Positions 1 to 8,085 of a stretch of DNA of 34,750 nucleotides are shown here, one piece after another. Every line of letters starts with the position of its first letter. Within the stretch, counting starts at the first letter, position 1. The DNA comes from Planctomycetes bacterium GWF2_41_51 (GTDB lineage: Bacteria; Planctomycetota; Phycisphaerae; Sedimentisphaerales; UBA12454). Location of the stretch: assembly GCA_001825665.1 (NCBI GenBank), contig MHXZ01000110.1, forward strand, positions 1 to 34,750, written 5' to 3'. Under the pieces are notes generated by a model, which was given only the letters and a program-made list of their open reading frames with translations, searched no databases and was not told the DNA's origin. Made by a program: the position numbers and the translations under genes.

Positions 1-132
1 GCACTTTGCGCCGCCATCTGCACAGGCAATTACGATATTTTTAACTGTTTCGAAATCGCTATGATAGAAAACGGGAATCAGACCGATTTTCTTCATCGCG
101 GTTAAAACTTCAAGCCTTGAATGTTTCGCCAT
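1..132 (-). CDS. KDPG/KHG aldolase family protein (N-terminal part)
   Basis: Only the first 44 codons are in the window; the gene runs off the left edge. The N-terminus reads MAKHSRLEVLTAMKKIGLIP followed by VFYHSD and a helix ending ACADGGAK. This matches the start of the 2-dehydro-3-deoxyphosphogluconate / 4-hydroxy-2-oxoglutarate aldolase family, a class I aldolase TIM barrel. Known members cleave 2-keto-3-deoxy acids to pyruvate and an aldehyde. The Schiff-base lysine lies beyond the edge and cannot be checked. The ATG has a GAGG ribosome site about nine bases upstream, and the gap to the preceding gene is 9 bp, so it is the last visible gene of the operon that begins at 9111. An aldolase in this position suggests that the operon ends in carbon-carbon cleavage (inference). 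Confidence 0.72.
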   Translation of the reverse strand, partial: MAKHSRLEVLTAMKKIGLIPVFYHSDFETVKNIVIACADGGAKC

Positions 133-141
133 TATCTAACC

Positions 142-1212
142 TCAATCCCAAATGCTATTATCATCGTTAAATGGTGAAGAAACAGCTTTACCATATTTTG
201 CTGACTGATACATAGCTAAAACAATTTCAAGTGTTGGACGAACCGATTTGACAGGTATTACAACTTCTTTATTATTTTTTATTGAATCAATCATATCCTG
301 AACAACAGCTGTATGGTCAACATGCCCGAAATCCGCTGCTCCGCCGGCACCAGTTGCCTGTGAAGCGTTGCCAATATTTCTTATTTCTGCATCTTCTGGT
401 TTTTCATCCTGAAATTTCCAGGTATGAACTTTTTCGCCAACCATAATGGCCGTGCCTTTTGTTCCATTGATTTCTATTCTTATATCCGTACCCGGCCAAA
501 GAGCCGTAGAAAGCTGAATCACACCTTTTGCACTATTGGCATATTCGATATGAGCAATCACATCGTCTTCAAGCTTTATGCCGGGATGGCCGATATTGGT
601 CATTTTCGCTTCCACTTTTGCCGCAGGTCCTGCCAAATATTGAAGTAAATCGATATAATGAAATCCCTGTGCAACTGTTACTCCGCTTCCGCTTTTTTGC
701 TGCCCTCTCCAGCCGCTGCTTGTATAATAATCCTGTCCTCTGTACCATTTCATATACGCATCGGCATGAAGCAGTTTGCCAAATCTTCCGCTTTCAATTG
801 CATTCTTTATAGCCTGTATAGCTTTTCTAACTCGGCATTGAACAAAGCAGCCAAACTTGACATTTGCCTTTTGACAAGCTTCAATCATTTCATCTGTTTC
901 GCCAAGACTCATGGCCGGCGGTTTTTCAGTCAAAATATGCTTGCCTGCCTGAGCTGCTTTAATAACTGTATCACGATGCAGATGGTTTGGCGTAGCAACG
1001 CAAACAACATCAACATTTTTATCTTCGAGCATTTGCTCAAGCGTCTCAAAAGTTTTAGCATTAAAATCTTGAGCAGTATTTTGAGCTTTTGCTTTATCTA
1101 TATCGAAAATACCAACAGCATATCCGCCTTTGGCATCTCTGATTGCTTTTAAATGAAAAGGAGCTATAAGACCTGCCCCAACTACCCCAAATCCAAATTG
1201 CTTATCCATCAT
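142..1212 (-). CDS. Gfo/Idh/MocA family oxidoreductase
   Basis: A predicted NAD(P)-dependent sugar or cyclitol dehydrogenase of 356 residues, the usual length for the family. The Rossmann motif GVVGAGLIAPFH is at residues 9-20, and the family signature EKP at 96-98 within HILTEKPPAMS. A GFHYIDLLQYLAG segment in the C-terminal domain carries the usual active-site His/Asp. Two ATG codons are adjacent at the start; a GAGG ribosome site sits better for the second (1209), so the protein may begin one residue later. It lies 8 bp after the zinc dehydrogenase and 9 bp before the aldolase gene. Substrate unknown. It is one of three Gfo/Idh genes in the operon, which suggests successive oxidation or epimerisation of one sugar skeleton (inference). 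Confidence 0.9.
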   Translation of the reverse strand: MMDKQFGFGVVGAGLIAPFHLKAIRDAKGGYAVGIFDIDKAKAQNTAQDFNAKTFETLEQMLEDKNVDVVCVATPNHLHRDTVIKAAQAGKHILTEKPPAMSLGETDEMIEACQKANVKFGCFVQCRVRKAIQAIKNAIESGRFGKLLHADAYMKWYRGQDYYTSSGWRGQQKSGSGVTVAQGFHYIDLLQYLAGPAAKVEAKMTNIGHPGIKLEDDVIAHIEYANSAKGVIQLSTALWPGTDIRIEINGTKGTAIMVGEKVHTWKFQDEKPEDAEIRNIGNASQATGAGGAADFGHVDHTAVVQDMIDSIKNNKEVVIPVKSVRPTLEIVLAMYQSAKYGKAVSSPFNDDNSIWD

Positions 1213-1220
1213 TTACCTCA

Positions 1221-2255
1221 TTAAGGAATTAATATTGCCTTTAACGCTTTTAATTTTTCTATATCTTCAAAAACTTTTTGCCAGTTCTCAAGCGGTTCTT
1301 TGTGAGTTATTAATTTTTCAGCAGGAACTCTGCCACTGCTTATAAGACTTATTGCTTTATCCCAGGAAGTATAAAAAGTCGAAAGATTGAAAACGACCGT
1401 TGCGACTTTAAACGCAAATTTGTCCCAATTGATATTTACGGTCTTTCCACCAGTAAGCCCTACAACACAGACTTTGCCCATCTTTTTTAGAAAATCGGGA
1501 ACCATTTCTATGGCTTTCGGCGCTCCGCTGCATTCAACAACCACATCAGCGCCCAAACCGTTCGTCAAATCCATAATAGCTTTAACAGGATCGGTCTCTG
1601 CAATGTTAATTAAATTATTAAGGCCTAATTCTTTTGCTTTAGCAAATCTTAACTCAACATCGCCGGGCGTACCGATTATCGCAACATCTCTTGCCCCTAC
1701 AGCTTTTGCCGCCATAGCTGCAATCAGGCCAATCGGCCCCGGCCCCTGAACAACAACAAAATCGCCAGCCTGAATTCCTGTTCGCTCCAATAAATCTGTA
1801 ACAATATTTGCGGTCGGCTCGACAACTGCCGCCTGCTCCCAAGTCATACTATCAGGGATTTTGTGAAGCAATTTTTCGGGATAACAGATGTATTCAGCCA
1901 TCCCCCCATCGATCCCCCATCCTGGGGATCGTTTGGCTGAGCAAATTTGAATATTACCAGTTCTGCAAAGATAGCAATTTCCGCAAGCCTTGGTATGCGG
2001 CTCGGCTACAACCTTATCGCCAACTTTAAATGTCTTGCAATCTTTGGCGGTTTCAATAATTTCACCTGTAAACTCATGCCCTAAAACTACCGGCGGCCAA
2101 TATGGAAAGCAATCATTTTTAACGTGAATATCAGTTCCGCAAATTCCACATGCAGCTATTTTAATTTTTACTTCACCCGATGATGGAATCGGCTCAGGAA
2201 TATCTCTGATTTCAATATTGCCAATTCCCTTTTGTGTTTTTACTAATGCTTTCAT
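1221..2255 (-). CDS. Zinc-dependent medium-chain alcohol/polyol dehydrogenase
   Basis: A 344-residue MDR-family dehydrogenase resembling sorbitol, L-threonine and L-idonate dehydrogenases. Catalytic zinc ligands are visible in CGICGTD (Cys37) and GHEFTGE (His60, Glu61). The structural zinc lobe has four cysteines at residues 91, 94, 97 and 105. The NAD-binding motif follows as GPGPIGLIAA near residue 171. It would oxidise a secondary hydroxyl of a polyol, sugar acid or hydroxy amino acid. The start ATG directly abuts the TAG stop of the upstream deacylase gene, which implies translational coupling. Substrate cannot be told from the sequence; context points to a sugar-derived intermediate. Confidence 0.9.
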   Translation of the reverse strand: MKALVKTQKGIGNIEIRDIPEPIPSSGEVKIKIAACGICGTDIHVKNDCFPYWPPVVLGHEFTGEIIETAKDCKTFKVGDKVVAEPHTKACGNCYLCRTGNIQICSAKRSPGWGIDGGMAEYICYPEKLLHKIPDSMTWEQAAVVEPTANIVTDLLERTGIQAGDFVVVQGPGPIGLIAAMAAKAVGARDVAIIGTPGDVELRFAKAKELGLNNLINIAETDPVKAIMDLTNGLGADVVVECSGAPKAIEMVPDFLKKMGKVCVVGLTGGKTVNINWDKFAFKVATVVFNLSTFYTSWDKAISLISSGRVPAEKLITHKEPLENWQKVFEDIEKLKALKAILIP

Positions 2256-3479
2256 CTAACTTCCGGAAAAATTCATAGAAAAAACTAATAATGCCTTTGC
2301 TGCATCAACTATATCTGACAATTTAATATGCTCATCTTTTGAATGAGCTACTTTTAATGTGCCGGGACCATAAACAACAGTTGGAATATTGTTCTGATTA
2401 TTATAAAACCATGCATCGCAGCTTGCCGGCATAGCATCAATTTCACTGTTTATATTTGTTGATTTATTCGCCTTAAGCAGTTCCTGGACAAATTTTTGTT
2501 GTGGATCTGTCACGCTGCAATTATGACGATAAGTGAAAGTTAATTTGAAATCATCGCTGCTGAAATTATTTAACAATATCTGATTCATTTCAGAAACAAT
2601 CTCTTCTTTAGTTTTGTTCGGCAAAAATCCAAGCACGCCTTCGAGCACAGCAACACTCGGAGCTGATGCAGGCCAATTACCAGCCTGTAATTTACCAAAT
2701 GTGATAGGCATCGGATTTTCATATTTATCAAATAATGCGATTCCTTTGGAATTTGTCAAAAGCTCTTTATGATACTGCGTAAGTGCGGTTATAGCTGTAT
2801 GCGCCATTAAAAGTGCGCTGCGTGTTTTGCCTGCCTGGCCGCTATGGCCTGCTTTGCCAAAAAATTCGATCTTAAACCAGACAGCACCTCTAATTGATGT
2901 GAGAACATTAAATTCAGTAGGCTCCAGTACAATGCAGCAATCTGCCTTTTCATTGGTTCTTGCCATAGCAAGACTTCCATTGCCTCCATTTTCTTCCTCA
3001 ACCACAAGATGAGCAATCAAGTCACAAGGAAGATTTATCTTAAATTCTTCAAGCAACTTGAATAAGAAATAAATTGTTGCAACAGAACCTTTGTCATCGC
3101 AACTGCCTCTGCCGTAGAATATCCCATTCTCAAATTTTCCGCTGAACGCATCCTGCATTCCCTCAGAAACAGGCACAACATCGGTGTGAGCATTTAAAAG
3201 AATTTTCTTTCCAGAAGGTTTTCCCTTACATACAACTCTAAGATTAAACCTGCCATTATAAGTTATATCAGGTATGGGACTGCTGTAATCATCATCTTCT
3301 TTAATTTTGTCAGAGAGAAAAATTTTTTCAACCTGCGCATTCTTTATTTTACCGAATTGTTCATATAAGAATTCCATTGCCTGATGTTCTTGGCCGCAAG
3401 TCGATGGAAACTGCAATAGCTTTGACAGGAAATCGCATATTTCAGGCAGCAATTTATCTATAGTTTTATTATCAATCAT
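2256..3479 (-). CDS. M20 family metallopeptidase / deacylase (ArgE/DapE-like)
   Basis: A 407-residue enzyme of the M20 di-zinc hydrolase family, whose members remove acyl groups from amino acids or cleave small amide bonds. Metal and catalytic residues are visible: NAHTDVVPV (His98, Asp100), the bridging Asp128 in GRGSCDDKGS, the catalytic Glu pair 161-162 in VEEENGG, and a late His in KVAHSKDEH. The dimerisation domain sits between. No signal peptide is seen, so it should be cytoplasmic. Its stop overlaps the zinc dehydrogenase start and its own ATG overlaps the TGA of the upstream aminotransferase gene by 4 bp. Placement after the aminotransferase and before the dehydrogenases suggests that it deacylates an N-acyl amino intermediate (inference). 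Confidence 0.88.
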   Translation of the reverse strand: MIDNKTIDKLLPEICDFLSKLLQFPSTCGQEHQAMEFLYEQFGKIKNAQVEKIFLSDKIKEDDDYSSPIPDITYNGRFNLRVVCKGKPSGKKILLNAHTDVVPVSEGMQDAFSGKFENGIFYGRGSCDDKGSVATIYFLFKLLEEFKINLPCDLIAHLVVEEENGGNGSLAMARTNEKADCCIVLEPTEFNVLTSIRGAVWFKIEFFGKAGHSGQAGKTRSALLMAHTAITALTQYHKELLTNSKGIALFDKYENPMPITFGKLQAGNWPASAPSVAVLEGVLGFLPNKTKEEIVSEMNQILLNNFSSDDFKLTFTYRHNCSVTDPQQKFVQELLKANKSTNINSEIDAMPASCDAWFYNNQNNIPTVVYGPGTLKVAHSKDEHIKLSDIVDAAKALLVFSMNFSGS

Positions 3480-4798
3480 AATTTTATCGTAGTTAAAACC
3501 TTTTCCATTATCTCAAGACTTTCATCAGCCTGTTCTTTATTTATTACAAGAGGTGGCGCAACCCTCAAAACATTTCCGTACATGCCAACAGAACCAACTA
3601 AAAGGCCATTTTCAGCAAATTTATTGATTATTGGTTTAATAAGTTCAGATGCAGGGTCTTTAGTTTTCTTATCTTTTACAAATTCAATTCCCATCACAAG
3701 TCCCATACCTCGAACATCGCCGAGATAAGCACATTTTTCCGCAATTTTATTCAAGCCTGCTTTTATGTACTCACCCATTTTATATGAGTTTTCAACAAGC
3801 TGCTCTTTTTCAAATATTTCGAGAACGGCAGTTACCGCTGCGCTTGCGACAGGATTGCCGCCATAAGTGCTGCTCATTTCGCCTTTGGCTAAACAGGAAA
3901 AAATTTCAGTTGTAGAACAAACAGCTGAAACCGAAACGCCGCTGCCAATACCTTTGCCAAGGACTACTATATCAGGCTCAAGGTTTTCATGTTCCATAGC
4001 CCACATTTTGCCCGTTCTTCCAAAAGAAGCCTGCACTTCATCGAGCGTAAAAAGTAATCCCTTGTCGCGCGTCCATTTGCGAAGTCTTGTCAGCCACCCT
4101 TTTGGCGGGAAAATAAAACCGCCCGCACCCTGGTATGGCTCAATTATAACACCTGCCAGAGAACCAGTCGAATTTGTAGCAATGATAAAATCAAGATAGT
4201 CAAAATATTTTTTGAAATCATCGCTTGGATCGCACAAACCGAGTGGGTCTCGATAAGGATTTGGAAATGGCGCTTTTATTGAGCCTGGAATCGTCGGGCC
4301 ATATTTTTTCTTAGGTCCTGCAAGTCCGCCAACCGATGCCGCACCCGGCGTTCTTCCATGAAATCCGCCTTCAAAGCTTATTATTTCAAAATTGCCGCTC
4401 TTGCGTTTCATTAATCGAAGTGATGCTTCAATTGCTTCGGAACCTGTTGAAAGGAAGAAACATTTATCCAGATGTTTCGGCAGCGCATTGACCAATTTTT
4501 CCGCCGCTTCAATTCGATAAGTATTTGCACATTCGTAATTATTGAGCAAATCTTCCGAAGCCGTTTGTGTTGCCCTTACAAGATGAGGATGACAATGCCC
4601 GACATTTGTTACAAGCACACCGCTTGTCCAATCTATAAATCTATTTCCATCAACATCCTCGACGATGCAGCCTTGTGCCTTTTTCCAAACCACAGGCGCC
4701 TGATAGCCGACAACATCCGCTTCATATTTATGCCATTTCTCGATTAGTTCTTTTCCTTTTAATCCAGGAAGCGAACCATTTACCATTGCATATTTCAT
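3476..4798 (-). CDS. Class III PLP-dependent aminotransferase
   Basis: A 440-residue fold-type I enzyme of the class III group (4-aminobutyrate, acetylornithine and diaminobutyrate aminotransferase relatives). Visible features are the phosphate-binding STGSEAIEASLR (118-129), the SFEGGFHGRT loop (141-150), the PLP-contacting DEVQ at 253-256 and the Schiff-base lysine in GKGIGSG (Lys282). Such enzymes usually move a terminal or omega amino group to 2-oxoglutarate or pyruvate. It overlaps the deacylase gene by 4 bp and follows the hydroxyacid dehydrogenase by only 2 bp. Together with the deacylase it could remove a once-acylated amino group from a sugar-derived compound. The exact amino donor is unknown. 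Confidence 0.9.
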   Translation of the reverse strand: MKYAMVNGSLPGLKGKELIEKWHKYEADVVGYQAPVVWKKAQGCIVEDVDGNRFIDWTSGVLVTNVGHCHPHLVRATQTASEDLLNNYECANTYRIEAAEKLVNALPKHLDKCFFLSTGSEAIEASLRLMKRKSGNFEIISFEGGFHGRTPGAASVGGLAGPKKKYGPTIPGSIKAPFPNPYRDPLGLCDPSDDFKKYFDYLDFIIATNSTGSLAGVIIEPYQGAGGFIFPPKGWLTRLRKWTRDKGLLFTLDEVQASFGRTGKMWAMEHENLEPDIVVLGKGIGSGVSVSAVCSTTEIFSCLAKGEMSSTYGGNPVASAAVTAVLEIFEKEQLVENSYKMGEYIKAGLNKIAEKCAYLGDVRGMGLVMGIEFVKDKKTKDPASELIKPIINKFAENGLLVGSVGMYGNVLRVAPPLVINKEQADESLEIMEKVLTTIKL

Positions 4799-4800
4799 AA

Positions 4801-5796
4801 TTATTTACCCCTGCGAATTTCATTAACAACACATCTTGCATCCTTGCCTTCAATCCCGGCAAGAATATCATCAACTATACTTTTCCGTATTTCCAAGCCG
4901 GCTTCCTCGGATGCCCAGCCGATATGCGGAGTCAAAATTACATTATCCATTCCAAAAAGCTCAAAGTCCGGCTTTGGCGGCTCAACATCAAATACATCAA
5001 TCGCGGCACCTGCAATTTTTTTATCCTGTAATGCTTTAGCCAGCGCCGGCGTATCCACCATCGGCCCGCGTGAAGTATTTACTATATAAGCCGTCAGCTT
5101 CATCAGGCTCAATGTATCTGCGTTTACGATATGTTTTGTATCATCTTTCAAAAGAGTATGGATTGTAATAAAATCCGATTCCTTGAACAAAGTTTCCTTA
5201 TCAACCCATTCGATATTTTTAATAGCAGCTTTTCTCTTCTCACTCAAATACGGATCGCAGCCGATAATTCTGAATCCAAAATGCTCCAGCTTGCGATGAA
5301 CGCGAGAACCGATTCGCCCGACGCCAAGAATGCCAAGAGTTTTGCCATGCATCCTGTAAATAGGAAATAGATTGCTAAAATCCCATTGCCCGGTCCTGCT
5401 TGATTCATCAAGTGTCTTTCTGCTCCATACAACTTTTCTGGCACATGCGAAAATCAATGCTATAGCGTGCTCGGCCACATCTTCTTTGCAATAATCAGGC
5501 TGATAGGCAAACTGAATTCCATATTTGGTACAAGCCTTAACATCAACATTATCATAACCAATTCCATGTCGAATGATTAGTTTGCAATTTTTAAGTTTCG
5601 AAATCAGTGATTCTGTAAATTTTACCATATTCACAACGATAATATCCGCATCGCTGATTTTGGCTAAAACTTCTTCTTCCGGCCTGAACTTCAATTGATA
5701 AACTTCAAAATTCACACCACCCACACTTGTTTTTTTAAGCTGCTCTGCTTCCCAATCTAGATTTTCTTCAATATAATCTGTAACTACTACTTTCAT
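4801..5796 (-). CDS. D-isomer-specific 2-hydroxyacid dehydrogenase
   Basis: A 331-residue NAD-dependent dehydrogenase of the D-2-hydroxyacid family (phosphoglycerate, glyoxylate and CtBP-like members). The dinucleotide motif GILGVGRIGS lies near 155-164. The catalytic triad is complete: Arg243 in NTSRGPMVD, Glu272 in DVFDVEPP and His291 in LTPHIGWAS. Substrate-side residues RHGIGYDNVD precede the NAD domain. It would interconvert a 2-oxo acid and a D-2-hydroxy acid. The ATG overlaps the TGA of the upstream Gfo/Idh gene by 4 bp, so it is translationally coupled. There is no C-terminal ACT domain, which argues against regulated serine biosynthesis and for a catabolic role. Confidence 0.9.
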   Translation of the reverse strand: MKVVVTDYIEENLDWEAEQLKKTSVGGVNFEVYQLKFRPEEEVLAKISDADIIVVNMVKFTESLISKLKNCKLIIRHGIGYDNVDVKACTKYGIQFAYQPDYCKEDVAEHAIALIFACARKVVWSRKTLDESSRTGQWDFSNLFPIYRMHGKTLGILGVGRIGSRVHRKLEHFGFRIIGCDPYLSEKRKAAIKNIEWVDKETLFKESDFITIHTLLKDDTKHIVNADTLSLMKLTAYIVNTSRGPMVDTPALAKALQDKKIAGAAIDVFDVEPPKPDFELFGMDNVILTPHIGWASEEAGLEIRKSIVDDILAGIEGKDARCVVNEIRRGK

Positions 5797-6887
5797 TTTT
5801 CAACCTTTGTCCATTTATTCTGCTGATCTGATTTATAAATTGCTTCAACTACGTTTAAAACTGAAACCGCCTCGTCTCCTGTTATGAATGGTTGTTTATT
5901 TTTTAATATCGCATCAATGAAACCTTCAAGATACGCCTTACCCATATAGCCGGAGTAGCCTCTAACTTTATCTAATTGGAAAGACAATTTTCTGGCCGCA
6001 GCTCCTGATAATTTTTCGGAATCACTGTAAACTTCCAATATATCCGTTTGTGCCGCTGCGCCCGAGCCTGCTTCTCCTTCATATTTTGGACAATAGCTGA
6101 TTACGCCTTTTGTGCCTTTAATGCCGATATAAAGGTCTCTGCCATTGGGAAAACAATCCGGCACAATATAACTTACCGATAAAACCCCAACGGTTCCTGC
6201 ATTAAATTTAAGCATCGCAACAGAGCTATCTTCAATATCATATTTGTCGGATGTTTTTATATTTCGCGCACATACTTCATCGATGCTGTCGCCAAGTAAA
6301 TAATGCAGCAAGTCAATCCAATGTACACCAAGGTTATACATCGGCCCGCCGCCTGATTTTTCTTTTTGAAGCATCCATTCAGAATTGCCGACTATATATC
6401 TTTCGACTCTGCCTGCCGCCAATCTTGCTTCAACTGATACGATTTTACCGACAAAGCCATCATCGATTATTTTTTTCATCGCTTCTATTACCGGATGATA
6501 CCGCCAGCAATAACAGGTCGTCAGTTTTACATTATTTTTTTGGGCAGCTTTTATAACTTTCTTTACAGATTCTGAACTTTCCGCTATTGGCTTTTCAACC
6601 ATCAAATGAATACCTTTTTCGGCACATTTAACAGCCGCATCAGCACAATCGCAATGCGGCAGAAATATCGCAGCAATATCGTTTTTTTCACTTGTGAGCA
6701 TTTCATCGAGATTAGAATATCCTTTTAAATTAAAATCTTTGCAGAATGTTTCAAGCACTTGGGAGTTTTGCTCATAAGCGCAAATAACTATTGTCTGCTT
6801 ACAATCTTCAAATAAAGGCATATAAGCCCTCGGATGAAGATGCCTTAAACCGATAATTGCCACGTTTAATATTTTATTTTTTTTCAT
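5793..6887 (-). CDS. Gfo/Idh/MocA family oxidoreductase with altered glycine motif
   Basis: A 364-residue member of the family. It keeps the EKP signature at 98-100 (HLMVEKPIAES) and the active-site segment NLGVHWIDLLHYLLG. Its N-terminal nucleotide-binding turn, however, reads IIGLRHLHPRAY instead of the usual GxGxxG. Similar His-containing variants occur in divergent family branches, so cofactor use may differ (inference). It is coupled by a 4-bp overlap to the 2-hydroxyacid dehydrogenase and lies 2 bp after the upstream Gfo/Idh gene. The next gene product is a longer paralogue with an intact glycine motif, so the pair could catalyse different steps. Confidence 0.88.
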   Translation of the reverse strand: MKKNKILNVAIIGLRHLHPRAYMPLFEDCKQTIVICAYEQNSQVLETFCKDFNLKGYSNLDEMLTSEKNDIAAIFLPHCDCADAAVKCAEKGIHLMVEKPIAESSESVKKVIKAAQKNNVKLTTCYCWRYHPVIEAMKKIIDDGFVGKIVSVEARLAAGRVERYIVGNSEWMLQKEKSGGGPMYNLGVHWIDLLHYLLGDSIDEVCARNIKTSDKYDIEDSSVAMLKFNAGTVGVLSVSYIVPDCFPNGRDLYIGIKGTKGVISYCPKYEGEAGSGAAAQTDILEVYSDSEKLSGAAARKLSFQLDKVRGYSGYMGKAYLEGFIDAILKNKQPFITGDEAVSVLNVVEAIYKSDQQNKWTKVEK

Positions 6888-6889
6888 AT

Positions 6890-8074
6890 TTATCCTATTA
6901 ATGGTACGTTGGTTTCCTTGCCTTTAAGCTGATCCGAAAGATATGCCGCGTAAGTTGTTGCGGTGGTATCGATCGCAAGTTCAATTCCAGACTGCGGAAT
7001 GGCGCCTGTTGAAATACAATTCATAAAATCCTGCATTTCATATTGATAACCAACGGTAATATTTTCATCAGGAGCAGCATTCGACCAGCCTTCTTTTGTG
7101 CTGCATTTTTCCACAACGTAAATATCTTCAAATTGCTGATTACGTGGATTATATGTATCAACTATATCAATCGGACTGATATTGCAGCGTGTCCTGTGAT
7201 TATTGGCAAACACTTCTACATAATCATACAACCCGCCCAATACTATCTCGCTGGTCAAAACATCCGCAACAGTTCCATCTTCAAAAGTAACGTGAATAAA
7301 ACCATAATCTTCCACATCATGGTAATCGGTTCTGATAAAACCTTTATCTTCATAATTTGGCAATCTTGTTATCTGATGCGTTCTGGCTGTAACAGTTTTC
7401 GGACGAATTGGTTTGCCGTTTCTGTTTATCCCTTCAATTCGCTTTAAATAAAGCATCGCTCCCAAAGGATGAACGCCTTTGCCAATCAACGAACCGCCGC
7501 CTGCATACCGCCAAATGCCATAAACAGCCGATGCCGAACCATTATGCGATTCATCACCAACCATTCGCAAAATCTGGGCATTGGTCTTTTCAATGATCTC
7601 ACGTTCTTTCTGAACACTCGGCGTGTAAACAAAATTTTCGGCATAACCAAAAAACACTTTATTTTTTTTCACAGCCGTTGCGATTTGGTTGAGAGTAATA
7701 CAAACACTATCAAGCATTCTCTGCTTGTCATCTTCATCGCCGTGATCAATTTTACTCGCATTTTCTGCGCCAAAATAACCTGTAAGAGGTTTTTCACAAA
7801 TTATACCTTTACCCATCTTGGCTGCCATTATTATGGTTTCGCTATGAACATAAGGCGGAGAGCATATATCAATAACGTCGACATTTTTTATCAGCGACTC
7901 GGCATCTTCAAAAACAGCAACGCCATATTGTTTGCCAAATGATTCTCTGCTTTCTTTGCGAAGACTCGTAACTCCTGAAATCTCCACTTCAATGCCGTAA
8001 ATGCGTTTGAGGCACTCATAATGAAATTTGCCCGCGAAACCTGCTCCAATTATGCCGACTTTTATTTTCTTCAC
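6890..8074 (-). CDS. Gfo/Idh/MocA family oxidoreductase
   Basis: A 394-residue member, slightly longer than usual. The Rossmann motif VGIIGAGFAGKFH is at 6-18 and EKP at 94-96 in IICEKPLTG. A GKGVHPLGAMLYL segment carries the C-terminal-domain His. An insertion rich in acidic residues (about 105-120) follows the signature. The start is GTG at 8074, giving MKKIKVGIIG; an ATG a few bases upstream is out of frame and the ribosome site is weak (AAGAG). It follows the epimerase-like gene by 11 bp. Substrate unknown; the family oxidises ring hydroxyls of sugars, cyclitols and their amino derivatives. Confidence 0.88.
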   Translation of the reverse strand: MKKIKVGIIGAGFAGKFHYECLKRIYGIEVEISGVTSLRKESRESFGKQYGVAVFEDAESLIKNVDVIDICSPPYVHSETIIMAAKMGKGIICEKPLTGYFGAENASKIDHGDEDDKQRMLDSVCITLNQIATAVKKNKVFFGYAENFVYTPSVQKEREIIEKTNAQILRMVGDESHNGSASAVYGIWRYAGGGSLIGKGVHPLGAMLYLKRIEGINRNGKPIRPKTVTARTHQITRLPNYEDKGFIRTDYHDVEDYGFIHVTFEDGTVADVLTSEIVLGGLYDYVEVFANNHRTRCNISPIDIVDTYNPRNQQFEDIYVVEKCSTKEGWSNAAPDENITVGYQYEMQDFMNCISTGAIPQSGIELAIDTTATTYAAYLSDQLKGKETNVPLIG

Positions 8075-8085
8075 GACATATTCTC

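Noticed and set aside
658-1152. Long plus-strand frame of 164 codons
   Set aside because: Shadow of the Gfo/Idh gene on the minus strand; low-complexity composition and no domain.
7469-7942. Plus-strand frame of 157 codons
   Set aside because: Antisense shadow of an intact Gfo/Idh gene with no supporting motif.
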